Positions 38,020 to 47,544 of a stretch of 64,000 nt of DNA are shown here, piece by piece. This stretch comes from Pseudonocardia sp. CNS-139 (GTDB lineage: Bacteria > Actinomycetota > Actinomycetes > Mycobacteriales > Pseudonocardiaceae), in contig MKJX01000171.1 in assembly GCA_001942415.1 (NCBI GenBank), positions 1 to 64,000 of the forward strand, read 5' to 3'. The translations under genes and the position numbers were made by a program. Every line of letters starts with the position of its first letter. Positions within the stretch are counted from its first letter, which is position 1. The notes below the pieces were generated by a model that saw only the letters and a list, made by a program, of their open reading frames with translations, did no database searches and had not been told where the DNA came from.

Positions 38020-38047
38020 GGCGGTTGCGCCGCGTAAGTTGTCCTTC

Positions 38048-39285
38048 ATGCAGACCTGGGCATCCGTCGACGTACCCCACCTCGCCGGCGGCGGCCCGCC
38101 CCTGCGCCTCTACGACACGGCCACGGCGCGCGTCCGGCCGACCGCGCCCGGCGCGACGGCGCTCATGTACGTCTGCGGCATCACCCCCTACGACGCCACC
38201 CACCTCGGCCACGCGGCCACCTACCTGGCGTTCGACCTGGTCAACCGGCTGTGGCGGGACCTGGGCCACGACGTGCACTACGTGCAGAACGTCACCGACA
38301 TCGACGACCCGCTCCTGGAGCGCGCCGCCCGCGACCAGGACGACTGGGTGGTGCTCGGGATGCGCGAGACCGCGCTCTTCCGCGAGGACATGGAGGCGCT
38401 GCGGGTGCTGCCGCCGCGGCACTACATCGGCGCGGTCGAGGCGATGGGCGAGATCGCCGAGCTGGTCGACAAGCTGCTCGCGGCCGGCGCCGCGTACCGC
38501 GTCGAGGACGAGCGGTACCCCGACGTCTACTTCGACTCGGCGGTCACCGGCCACTTCGGCTACGAGTCGAACTACGACGAGGCCACCATGATCGCGCTCT
38601 CCCGCGAGCGCGGCGGCGATCCCGACCGGCCCGGCAAGCGCCACCCCACCGACGCGCTGCTGTGGCGCACGGCCCGCCCGGACGAGCCGTCGTGGGAGTC
38701 GCAGCTGGGCCCCGGCCGGCCCGGCTGGCACGTCGAGTGCGCGGCGATCGCGCTCAACCGGCTCGGCCCGCAGATCGACCTCAACGGCGGCGGCTCCGAC
38801 CTGATCTTCCCGCACCACGAGTTCGCGCCGCGCACGCCGAGGCGCACACCGGCGTGCACCCGTTCGCCCGGCACTACACGCACACCGGGATGATCGGACT
38901 GGACGGCGAGAAGATGTCCAAGTCCCGCGGCAACCTGGTGTTCGTCTCGAAGCTGCGCAGCGAGGGCGTCGACCCCAACGCCGTCCGGCTCGCGCTGCTG
39001 GCCGGCCACTACCGCACCGACCGGCCGTGGACCGACGCGCTGCTCGCCACCGCGCAGGCCCGGCTCGCCCGCTGGCGGGAGGCCGTCGCGCTGCCGGCCG
39101 CGCCGCCCGCGGACGACCTGGTGCTGCGGCTGCGCACCCACCTCGCCGACGACCTCGACACCCCGGCCGCGCTGGCCGCCGTCGACGCGTGGGCCGCCGA
39201 GGCCCTGGACCGCCACGGCCGCGACGCCGACGCCGGCCCGCTGGTCCGGACCGCGGTGGACGCCCTGCTCGGCATCGCCCTGTAG
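38048..39285 (+). CDS. mshC: L-cysteine:1D-myo-inosityl 2-amino-2-deoxy-alpha-D-glucopyranoside ligase
   Basis: MshC, the ATP-dependent ligase adding cysteine to GlcN-Ins in mycothiol synthesis. About 412 residues of class I aminoacyl-tRNA-synthetase fold: [23 protein letters not shown] (HIGH-like THLGH), [15 protein letters not shown], the zinc/cysteine-binding [28 protein letters not shown] and [20 protein letters not shown] (KMSKS). A single lost G near 38831 (GCG[G]CCGCG) breaks an otherwise highly conserved protein, strong evidence that this break is technical. ATG 38048 starts [10 protein letters not shown]. Confidence 0.93.
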
Positions 39286-39288
39286 AAC

Positions 39289-40998
39289 TCAGATGTCGAG
39301 GACGATGTCGCTCTCGGGCCGGGAACAGCACAGCAGCACCTGCCCCTCGGCGGGCGCCTCCAGCGGGTCCGGCGAGTAGCCGACCTCGCCGGACAGCAGC
39401 GACGTCACGCAGGTGTGGCACACGCCCGTGCGGCAGCTCCACCGGGTCGGGACGTCACAGGCGTCGGCGAGGTCCAGCACCGAGCCGTGTTCCGCGCCGA
39501 ACGGCACGGCGAGGCCGCTGCGGGCGAACGTGACCAGCGGTCCGCGGCCGGGCGGTCCGGACGGCGGGTGCGGCGCCGGTCGCGTCCGGTCGAGCAGCCC
39601 GGGGTTCACCGGGCTCCGGGCGCCGAACAGCTCGGTGTGGACGCGGTCCGCGGCGATCCCGAGCGCGACGAGCGCGTCGCGCACCTCGTCCATGAACGCC
39701 GACGGCCCGCACACGTAGGCGGTGGCGTCGGCCGGGAGCGCGAGGGCGCGCAGCGTCGCGCGCGTGATGCGGCCCGTCGTGGTGCTGTAGAAGACGTGCT
39801 CGTGGGCGCGGGGCAGCGACCCGAGCAGCGCCCGCGCTTCGGCGGCCAGCGGGTGCTCCTGCGGTCCGCGGGCGCCGTGCACCCACCAGACCTCGCGGTC
39901 GCCGCCCGCCAGGTCGTGCAGCATCGCCAGCACCGGGGTGACGCCGATGCCGGCGGCCACCAGCAGCACCGGCCCGGTGCCGTCGGCGAGCACGAAGTCG
40001 CCCCGCGGCGCGGCCACGTCCAGCACCGCGCCCGGCCGCAGCGCGGTCGTCAGGTAGCCGCTCACGCTGCCGTGCCGCTCGCGCTTGACGCTGATCCGGT
40101 ACTGCGCGTCCCCAGGTGCTGACGAGAGCGAGTAGCTGCGCACCGGGGCGGGCGTGCCGGCGCCGGGGACCCGCACGGTCAGGTACTGCCCGGCGTCGGC
40201 CGCCGGGAGCGGGGCGCCGTCGGGGGCGGCGAGCCGGAACGACGTGACGCTCGCGCTCTCGCGCACGACCTCCGTCACCTGCAGCGTCCGGAAACCCGCC
40301 CATGCGGGTGCGGTGGTCTCCGCGTCGGCCAGGAGGTCGCGGAACGACTGCTGCCAGCCCGGGCTCAGCGCCGGGATCGCGAGGGCGCGCCGCAGCGTGG
40401 CGGTGTCGCGCCCGGGCAGGTAGAGCAGCGCGTCCGTGGCCGCGACGCTCAGCGCGCCGGGCCCGGTGCGAATCCGGATGATCGGGTCGCCCGCCCGGAT
40501 CCGGCCCTCCTGCACGACCCGCATGTAGAAGCCCGGGCGCCGGTGGCTCACCAGCAGCGCGGGCATCTCGGGCACGCCCAGTCGCATCCCGACCCGGTAG
40601 CACGTGACCCGCGGCTGGGTGACCTCGAACTCGGCCTCGCCGATGCGGTAGCGGTCGCCGATGCAGACCTCGTCGTCGGGCAGGCCGTCGACGGTGAGGT
40701 TCTCGCCGAACGCCCCATACCCGAGGTCCCGGCGGCCCAGGTGCTGCTCCCAGTGCCGGTAGGACTGCACCTGGTAGACCATCACCGCCCGCTGCTCGCC
40801 GCCGTGGCCGGCGAGGTCGCCCTGCCCGTCCCCGTCGAGGTTCAGCCGGCGCGCCGTCACCGGCCCGGCGACCGGCGACTTCCAGATCCCCGTGTGCACG
40901 GTCCGGCCCTGCCAGGCCACGTCCTTCGGCAGGCCGACGTTCACCGACAGCACCGAGGGCGCGGTCTCGTCCCGAGTGCCCACACCCATCAGTACCAC
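39289..40998 (-). CDS. MOSC domain fused to ferredoxin-NAD(P) reductase with C-terminal 2Fe-2S domain
   Basis: An unbroken 569-residue protein. Residues 15-215 are a YiiM-like MOSC domain (GDLAGHGGEQRAVMVYQVQSY, YGAFGENLTVDG, VTCYRVGMRLG with the cysteine). Residues 235-470 are an FAD/NAD(P) reductase (VRSYSLSSAP, GPVLLVAAGIGVTPVLAML, YVCGPSAFMDEVRDAL). Residues 485-569 are a plant-type ferredoxin with CRTGVCHTC and a fourth Cys in LLCCSRP. MOSC proteins reduce N-hydroxylated bases or handle molybdenum-cofactor sulfur; the fused chain could supply electrons within one polypeptide. The first Met is uncertain by a few residues. Confidence 0.87.
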   Translation of the reverse strand: MVLMGVGTRDETAPSVLSVNVGLPKDVAWQGRTVHTGIWKSPVAGPVTARRLNLDGDGQGDLAGHGGEQRAVMVYQVQSYRHWEQHLGRRDLGYGAFGENLTVDGLPDDEVCIGDRYRIGEAEFEVTQPRVTCYRVGMRLGVPEMPALLVSHRRPGFYMRVVQEGRIRAGDPIIRIRTGPGALSVAATDALLYLPGRDTATLRRALAIPALSPGWQQSFRDLLADAETTAPAWAGFRTLQVTEVVRESASVTSFRLAAPDGAPLPAADAGQYLTVRVPGAGTPAPVRSYSLSSAPGDAQYRISVKRERHGSVSGYLTTALRPGAVLDVAAPRGDFVLADGTGPVLLVAAGIGVTPVLAMLHDLAGGDREVWWVHGARGPQEHPLAAEARALLGSLPRAHEHVFYSTTTGRITRATLRALALPADATAYVCGPSAFMDEVRDALVALGIAADRVHTELFGARSPVNPGLLDRTRPAPHPPSGPPGRGPLVTFARSGLAVPFGAEHGSVLDLADACDVPTRWSCRTGVCHTCVTSLLSGEVGYSPDPLEAPAEGQVLLCCSRPESDIVLDI

Positions 40999-41010
40999 GG
41001 GGCGCCGCGG

Positions 41011-43276
41011 CTACCCCGTCACGTGGCGGGCCAGGTGCTCGCCCGTGAACGAGCCGGGCGCCGTCACGAGCTTGGCCGGCGGCCCCTCGAACACCACCTC
41101 GCCGCCCCCGTCGCCGCCGTCCGGGCCGAGGTCGACCACCCAGTCGGCGTGCGCGATGACGTCGAGGTTGTGCTCGACGACGACCACCGAGCTGCCGCCG
41201 TCGACGATCCGGTCGAGCAGCCCGAGCAGGTGGCCGCAGTCGGACATGTGCAGGCCGGTGGTGGGCTCGTCCAGCACGTAGAGGTTGCCCTCCTCGTGCA
41301 GCCGGCCGGCCAGCTTGAGCCGCTGGCACTCGCCGCCCGACAGCGTCGAGAGCGGCTGGCCCAGCGTGAGGTAGCCCAGGCCGACGTCCACGACCGACTG
41401 CAGCCGCCTGCGGATGTCCCTGGCGGAGAAGAACTCGACCGCCTGCTCGGCCGTCATGTCCAGCGCGTCGGAGATGGACCGGCGTCGACGGTGAGCGCGA
41501 GCACCTCCTCGGTGTAGCGGCGGCCGCCGCAGTCGGTGCAGGTGGAGCGCACGCGTCGAGGTAGGCGAGGTCGGAGTACACGGCGCCGAGCCCGTTGCAC
41601 GTCGGGCAGGCGCCCTCGGAGTTGAAGCTGAACAGCGCCGGCTTCACGCCGGTCGCCTTCGCGTAGAACCTGCGGATCGGGTCCATCACCCCGGTCCACG
41701 TCGCCGGCGTCGAGCGGATGGACGTCGCCACCGGGCTCTGGTCGACGACGATCGCGTCCGGGTGCTGGGGCACGAGCACCTCGCGGACCAGCGTGCTCTT
41801 GCCGGAGCCGGCCACCCCGGTGAGCGCCACGAGCACCCCGAGCGGCACGTCGAGGTCGAACCCGCGCAGGTTGTTGGCCGCGGCGTTCGTGAGGGTGATC
41901 CGGCCGGTCGGGGTGCGCGGCTCGTCCTTCACCCGCACCGGGCGGTGCAGGAACTCGCCGGTGAGCGAGCCGGAGCCGGCCAGGCCCGCGACGTCGCCCT
42001 CGTAGACGACCCGCCCGCCGCCGCGCCCGGCCCGCGGCCCCATCTCGACGACGTGGTCGGCCGCCGTGATCACGTCGGTGTCGTGCTCGACGACGAGCAC
42101 GGTGTTGCCCTTGTCGCGCAGCCGGCGCATGAGCGCGGTCATCCGCCCGACGTCGCGCGGGTGCAGCCCGATCGTCGGCTCGTCGAACACGTACATGACG
42201 TCGACCAGCGACGACCCGAGGTGGCGCACCATCTTGATGCGCTGGGACTCCCCGCCGGAGAGCGTCGAGGTCTCGCGGTCGAGCGTCAGGTACGACAGTC
42301 CCATGTCGACGAGCGCGCCGATCCGGGCGACGGCCTCGTCGAGCACCGGGGCGACGTCCGCGTCGCGCAGCGCCGGCAGCAGGGCGTGCAGCGAGCCGAG
42401 GTCCAGCGCGCACAGCTCGGGCAGCGTGTGCCCGTCCACGGCGGCCGTGCGCGGGGCCTCGGCCAGGCGGGTGCCGGCGCAGTCCGGGCAGCGCACGGAC
42501 GCGTGAACCGGGCGACGACCTCCTTCTTCCGGTCGGAGGCGCCCTCCTCGGAGGCGTTGATGTAAAGCCGGTTGAACTTGGTCTCGACGCCCTCGAAGTC
42601 CATCTTCATGGCCTTCTGGCCGGGGCTGGACAGCGTGACCTTCTCGTCGGAGCCGAAGAGCAGCAGGTGCCACTCCTGCTCGGAGTACCGCCCGAGCGGC
42701 TTGGTGTTGTCGAACTTGCCGCTCTGCGCGTAGACGTGCCAGTACCAGCTGTCGACGGCGAAGTCGCGGTGCAGGATCCGCCTCGTTGAGCGACCTGGCC
42801 GGGTCGAACATGCGGGAGTGGTCCAGCGCCACCTTGCGGCCGATGCCGTTGCAGCCCGGGCACATGCCCTGCTCGTTGAACGAGAACATGTAGCCGGGCC
42901 CGACGTGCGGCGTGCTGCGGCGGGAGAACAGCAGCCGCAGCAGCGGGTTGATGTCGGAGACGGTGCCCAGCGTCGAGCGGCTGCCGCCGCCGAGCCGCTT
43001 CTGGTCGACGACGATCGCGGTGGACAGGTTCTCGATCAGGTCGGCGTCGGGCTGCCCGAGCTTGGGCAGGAACCCGCGCACGAACGCGGAGAACGTCTCG
43101 TTGAGCTGGCGCTGCGCCTCGGCCGCGATCGTGTCGAACACCAGCGACGACTTGCCCGACCCCGACACCCCGACGAACGCGGTGATCTGCCGCTTCGGGA
43201 TCCGGACGGACACGTCCTGGAGGTTGTTCTCACGTGCGCCGGTGACGACGATGTGCTCGGGGCTCTTCGCCTGCAT
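41011..43276 (-). CDS. UvrA-like ABC ATPase (DrrC-type resistance/repair protein)
   Basis: About 755 residues, shorter than canonical UvrA. It has two ABC halves: VTGARENNLQDVSVRIPKRQ with Walker [14 protein letters not shown], then LSGGESQRIKMVRHLGSSL and [14 protein letters not shown]; the second has [27 protein letters not shown] and [38 protein letters not shown] and CTDCGGRRY are zinc-finger cysteine pairs. Breaks lie near 42783, 42505, 41550 and 41478. It is the last gene of an operon with a DrrAB-like exporter, which matches DrrC-like proteins that clear intercalating drugs from DNA. Confidence 0.83.
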
Positions 43277-43308
43277 CGGGCTCCTCGTGTGGTTGTGCCG
43301 TGGTGGGG

Positions 43309-43752
43309 TCAGGCGGGGTCGATCCGGAACACCGCGCAGCGGCCGGCCACGGCCTCGAACGCGTCGGGCGTGACGGCCTCCACCACGCCGGCGTCGGCCA
43401 TGATCTTCGCGCCGTCCGGGATGCGCTCCGGCCAGAGCCGCAGCACGGGCACGGCGTCCGCGGGGTCGAGCTCGACCAGGCGCACCCGCTCCTCCCGCGT
43501 CCCGACGGCGAGCGTGGCGAGGCCGTGTGCGGCGCGGACGTTGCGGGTCCAGTCGGCGCCGGGGAAGCCCTCCAGCAGGTAGCGCTCGCCGCCGTGCTCC
43601 AGGATCGACAGCGGCGTGCTGCGCGGCTTGCCGCTGCGGCGGCCGGGCACGGACAGCACCGGCAGGTCCGCCATCCCGCCGAGGCGGCGCAGCAGCAGGA
43701 GCGCCCGGTTCAGCGGCTTGAGCCAGCGCGGCGGGGTGGGCGTCGGGGTCAT
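43309..43752 (-). CDS. Deazaflavin (F420)-dependent nitroreductase-family protein
   Basis: A 147-residue split-barrel protein of the Ddn family: WLKPLNRALLLLRRLGGMADLPVLSVPGRRSGKPRSTPL is the family opening, with YLLEGFPGADWTRNVRAA after it. It would use reduced F420 to reduce quinones or nitro compounds. The ATG overlaps the stop of the upstream ABC permease gene (ATGA), so it belongs to the exporter operon. No breaks. Confidence 0.86.
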   Translation of the reverse strand: MTPTPTPPRWLKPLNRALLLLRRLGGMADLPVLSVPGRRSGKPRSTPLSILEHGGERYLLEGFPGADWTRNVRAAHGLATLAVGTREERVRLVELDPADAVPVLRLWPERIPDGAKIMADAGVVEAVTPDAFEAVAGRCAVFRIDPA

Positions 43753-44545
43753 CGGCTCATCTCCCGGTAGCGGCGGACGGACAGCGGGGCGAACACCGCG
43801 ACGATGACCAGCGGCCAGACGACCGCCATCAGCACGGGATGCTGCGCCACCCACGAGCCGCCGCCCCACCCGGGGTTGCCGAACAGCTCGCGGGTGGCCG
43901 CCGCGGTGGACGAGAGCGGGTTCCACTCGGCGACCGTGCTCACGACCAGCGGCATCGTGGCCGGCGCGACGAACAGGCCCGACAGGAACCCGACGGGGAA
44001 CTCGAACGTCTGCACGGCGGTCACCGCGCCCGGCCCGCGGGCGATCAGCCCGAGGTAGATGCCGACCCAGAGCAGCGCGAACCGCAGCAGCAGGAGCAGC
44101 CCGACGGCGGCGAGCACGGCGAGCGGGCCGTTCGGGGCGCGCCAGCCGACCGCCAGCCCGACGAGCAGCAGCGCGCCGAGCGCCACGGCGGACGTCACCA
44201 TGTCGGCCGCGGCCCGGCCCATCAGCACCGCGGACGGCGCATCGGCATGGAGCGGAAGCGGTCGGTGATGCCGCGCTGCGCGTCGGTGACGACCGCGATC
44301 ATCGTGGCCGACTGCCCGAAGAGCATCGTCATCGTGAACAGGCCCGGCAGCAGGGCCTGCCGGTAGTCGCCGCCGCCCGGGACGGCCATCATGCCGCCGA
44401 GCAGGAACGCGAACATCAGCACGAGCAGGATCGGGAACCCGATCGCGCCCGCCAGCTCGGCGGGCTGGTGGCGCAGGTGCGCGAGGTAGCGGCGGGTGAG
44501 GGTGGCCGAGTCGGACACGGCCCAGCGCAGCGCGGCGGCGCTCAT
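43749..44545 (-). CDS. ABC-2 type exporter permease (DrrB-like)
   Basis: About 264 residues with six hydrophobic helices: ELAGAIGFPILLVLMFAFLLGG, LLPGLFTMTMLFGQSATMIAV, then AVLMGRAAADMVTSAVALGALLLVGL, LRFALLWVGIYLGLI and VVWPLVIVAVFAPL. TDAQRGITDRFRSMPM is the DrrB/ABC-2 EAA-like loop. A break near 44240 follows that loop. Its start overlaps the stop of the ATPase gene, and its stop overlaps the start of the nitroreductase gene. Confidence 0.83.
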
Positions 44546-45524
44546 GCGGGCACCTCCGTTCCGGTGCGGGTGAGCTGCAGGAACACCTCGTCGAGCGTGG
44601 GCCGGCGGACGGCCAGGTCCTCGGCCTCGATGCCGGCGGCCCGCACCGCCTCCAGCGTGGTGGCGAGCGCGGCCATCCGGTCCCGGACGGGCGCGGTGAC
44701 CCGGCGGGAGTCGGCGTCGGTCTCGGCGCCGGTGCCGGCGACCTCCGCGACGAGCGCGGCGGCCGCCGGCAGGTCGCCGGCGTGCCGCACGACCAGCGAG
44801 ATCCGGTCGCCGCCGATCCGTGAGCGCAGCTCGTCGGGCGTGCCCTCGGCGACGACCCGGCCGCCGCCGGTGCCGCGGGCGCCGAGCACGGAGATGCGGT
44901 CGGCGAGCTGGTCGGCCTCGTCGAGGTACTGGGTGGTGAGCAGCACGGTGGTGCCGTTCGCGACGAGCGCGCGCACCGCCGCCCACACCTCGGCGCGTCC
45001 GTGCGGGTCCAGGCCGGTGGTCGGCTCGTCGAGGAACAGCACCGCGGGCGTGAGGATCATCGAGACGGCCAGGTCGAGCCGCCGGCGCATGCCGCCGGAG
45101 TACCTCCCGACCGGCCGGCCCGCGACGTCGGCGAGGCCGAAGCGGTCGAGCAGCTCGCCGGCCCGGCGGCGGGCGGCGGCCGGGGACAGGTGGAACAGGC
45201 GCCCGAACATCTCCAGGTTGCGGCGGCCGTCGAGGATCTCGTCGACCGCGGCGTACTGGCCGACCAGCCCGATCCGCCGGCGCACCTCGGCGGGGCGTGC
45301 GGCGACGTCGACGCGTCGATCTCCGCGCGGCCCGCGTCGGCGCGCAGCAGGGTGGCGAGGATGCGGACGGCGGTGGTCTTGCCGGCCCCGTTCGGGCCGA
45401 GCAGCCCGTGCACGGTGCCGGCCGGGACGGTGAGGTCGAACCCGTCGAGCGCGGGTGCGTCGGAACCGGGGTAGCGCTTGCGGAGCGCCTGCGCGCTCAC
45501 GGCGATGGACGCGGACGCGGCCAT
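44542..45524 (-). CDS. ABC exporter ATPase (DrrA-like)
   Basis: About 327 residues. Walker A is [22 protein letters not shown]-loop [13 protein letters not shown], signature [12 protein letters not shown], Walker [16 protein letters not shown], and the C-terminal DrrA-like extension has [19 protein letters not shown]. The frame breaks once at 45316 (GAC[G]GCGTC). ATG follows an excellent AGGAGGGG ribosome-binding site. Family members export daunorubicin-like drugs or lipids. Two copies of a CAAAYTTGAATC element lie just upstream, and a PadR regulator gene precedes it. Confidence 0.87.
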
Positions 45525-45538
45525 GCCCCTCCTCGTGC

Positions 45539-45600
45539 TCAAATTTGAATCCAGGGCCACCGAGTGTGCCCGGCGGGCGGCGGGTATGCAAACTTGAATC
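45539..45600. promoter_or_regulatory. Repeated CAAAYTTGAATC element upstream of the exporter
   Basis: CAAATTTGAATC (45540-45551, centred on the palindrome TCAAATTTGA) and CAAACTTGAATC (45589-45600) are AT-rich islands in a GC-rich 214-bp gap (45525-45738) between the PadR and DrrA-like genes. They are candidates for PadR binding. No gene is seen in the gap. Confidence 0.5.
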
Positions 45601-45738
45601 GCCAGGAACCGGACGGGCGTTACGCCGGACGGACGTGTGCGATCGCGAACGTGCGGGGGATGGGCCCCCGAGATCCACGCTACGGGTGGGGTCCGACGGT
45701 TTCGGGCGGCGCCGGTGGGCGCCCGGTCAGGCGCCCGG

Positions 45739-46344
45739 TCAGGGCTCGTCGCGCGGCGGGTACGGCGGGAACAGCAGCTCGGGCCAGCCGCCCGGTTTGC
45801 CCGGTGAGCCCGGCTCGCCGGCCATCGGGTACGCGCCGCCCTCCAGCCGCTCGATCACACCGCGGGTCCACTCCGCGGCGCTCTCCGCGTTGCTCTCCCA
45901 GAGCCCGAACAGCTCCTTGACGTGCGGCGGGTCGACCAGCGCGGCGATCTGCGCGGCGGCCTTGTCGCGGGCCGCCTCGTGCGCGGCCAGCCGCTCCCGC
46001 AGCAGCGCGACCGCCTCGTCGCGGGGGAGGGCGGGCAGCAGCGCGAGGGCGGCGGCCAGGAAGTCGGGCCGCGGCTGCGGGCGGCGCACCGCGTCGCGCA
46101 ACAGCCGCATGAACTCGTGCTCGCCGCGCTCGGTCAGCTCGTACTCGGTGCGCGTCGGGACGTCGTTGTGGTCGAGCAGGAAGCCGGCCTCGGTCAGCGC
46201 CCGCAGGGCGTGGTAGATCGAGCCCCACTTGACGTTGGCCCACTCGTCGGCGCCCCACGAGAGCAGGTCGTTGCCGATCCGGTAGCCGTGCGTCCGCCCG
46301 TAGCCGCGCACGATCCCGAGCACGAGCAGCCGCGTCGCGGACAC
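45739..46344 (-). CDS. PadR-family transcriptional regulator
   Basis: A 201-residue PadR protein with the winged-helix domain [23 protein letters not shown]...[22 protein letters not shown] and [19 protein letters not shown], then a helical C-terminal domain of about 100 residues. PadR proteins often repress adjacent drug exporters and bind the drug directly. It is encoded directly upstream of, and on the same strand as, the DrrA/DrrB-like genes. Start GTG 46344. No breaks. Confidence 0.87.
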   Translation of the reverse strand: MSATRLLVLGIVRGYGRTHGYRIGNDLLSWGADEWANVKWGSIYHALRALTEAGFLLDHNDVPTRTEYELTERGEHEFMRLLRDAVRRPQPRPDFLAAALALLPALPRDEAVALLRERLAAHEAARDKAAAQIAALVDPPHVKELFGLWESNAESAAEWTRGVIERLEGGAYPMAGEPGSPGKPGGWPELLFPPYPPRDEP

Positions 46345-46414
46345 CGGTCACCTCCCTGCCACCTGCGGTGACCAGCGTAGGCCAGGTACCCCGATCGAAT
46401 GGTTGCCCGACGCA

Positions 46415-46435
46415 ACGTGTCGTGGCACCACACGT
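46415..46435. promoter_or_regulatory. Inverted repeat between PadR and lipoprotein genes
   Basis: ACGTGT (46415-46420) and ACACGT (46430-46435) with a 9-bp spacer lie in the 146-bp divergent region 46345-46490. GTGT-N9-ACAC resembles PadR-type ATGT/ACAT half-sites, so autoregulation is possible. Confidence 0.4.
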
Positions 46436-46490
46436 CTTCACCGGTGAACGGGGACGGTGCGGGGAGGCATCGGGATCGGGGGATCGCACC

Positions 46491-47054
46491 ATGGTTCGAC
46501 GCATGACGTTCGCGCTGGTCACGCTGGCCGTCACGGCCGGGCTCGCGGCATGTTCGGGAGGCGGGGGTGCGAGCCCGGCACCGTCCCCGGTCACGGTCGC
46601 ACCGCCGCCGGTGACGGCGTCGCCGCCCACCCCGGCACCGGCCGAGCCCGCGGGCGGCCTGCCCCGCTGCACCAGCGGCGGGCTGTCGGTGTCGCTCGGC
46701 GAGGGCGACGCGGCCGCCGGGTCGGTCTACCGGCCGCTGGTCTTCACCAACACCGGCACCGCCACGTGCGAGCTGCGCGGCTTCCCCGGCGTCTCCTACG
46801 TCGCCGGCGACGACGGGCACCAGGTCGGCCCGGCCGCCGAGATGTCCGGCGACCGCGGCCCGCAGATCCCGATCCCGCCGGGACGCACCGCCGTCGCCCG
46901 CCTCCAGCTGGTCAACGTGCAGAACTTCGACGAGGCGGCCTGCCGGCCCACACCCGTGCGCGGGCTGCGGGTCTACCCGCCCGGCGACACGGCGTCGCTC
47001 TTCGTGCCGATGGACGGCACCGGCTGCGCGATCTCCCCGCCGGCCCGCAGCTGA
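46491..47054 (+). CDS. DUF4232 lipoprotein
   Basis: A 187-residue secreted lipoprotein: the signal MTFALVTLAVTAGLAAC ends at the lipobox cysteine, followed by a Pro/Ala/Thr linker and a DUF4232 domain beginning LPRCTSGGLSVSLGEGDAAAGSVYRPLVFTNTG with conserved TCELRGFPGVSYV, and VNVQNFDEAACRPTPVRGLRVYPPG. Such proteins are exported and of unknown function. ATG 46491 or 46503. Confidence 0.83.
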   Translation: MVRRMTFALVTLAVTAGLAACSGGGGASPAPSPVTVAPPPVTASPPTPAPAEPAGGLPRCTSGGLSVSLGEGDAAAGSVYRPLVFTNTGTATCELRGFPGVSYVAGDDGHQVGPAAEMSGDRGPQIPIPPGRTAVARLQLVNVQNFDEAACRPTPVRGLRVYPPGDTASLFVPMDGTGCAISPPARS

Positions 47055-47087
47055 GCGTGCAGACGATGCAGGCGCCGTAACCCCTGG

Positions 47088-47495
47088 TCAGGTGTGCAGG
47101 GTCGCGCCCTTCAGCACCTTGTCGACGGCGTTGCGCGGCCCGTGCACGGCCAGGCCGACGAGCTTGAGGTCGTCCCGGGCCACCGCCCGCACCGCCGCCC
47201 GGTTGGCCTCGTCGTGGCCGGTGGCGAACAGCTCCTCGGTGAACACCGCGGTCGGCAGCCCGCGGCGCAGCGCGCGGTCGTGGGCCGCCGCCAGCACCTC
47301 CGAGTCGCCGGCGAACACCAGCACGGGCTGGCGGAACATCGGCAGGTACGGCGTGCCGTCCGCGTCGGCGTAGGGCTCGCCGAGCAGCTCGGGGTTGGCC
47401 GCGATCCCGCTGGCCAGGAACGCGGTGACGTTCAGCCGCTGCCACACCTGCAGGTCGTCCCGCAGCAGCACGGCGATCTTGGTCTCGAAACGCAC
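47088..47495 (-). CDS. DUF2000 family protein
   Basis: A 135-residue protein: VRFETKIAVLLRDDLQVWQRLNVTAFLASGIA, the standard DUF2000 opening, then YLPMFRQPVLVFAGD and a C-terminal LVGLAVHGPRNAVDKVLKGATLH. DUF2000 is structurally close to peptidyl-tRNA hydrolase 2; no function is established. It is divergent from the AraC gene, with 49 bp between starts, a common arrangement suggesting regulation by that AraC protein. Confidence 0.83.
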   Translation of the reverse strand: MRFETKIAVLLRDDLQVWQRLNVTAFLASGIAANPELLGEPYADADGTPYLPMFRQPVLVFAGDSEVLAAAHDRALRRGLPTAVFTEELFATGHDEANRAAVRAVARDDLKLVGLAVHGPRNAVDKVLKGATLHT

Positions 47496-47544
47496 CTCAC
47501 GAGCGTGCCGACGGAGTGGGCCCCGGTTCTTGTACGTTCTGAGC

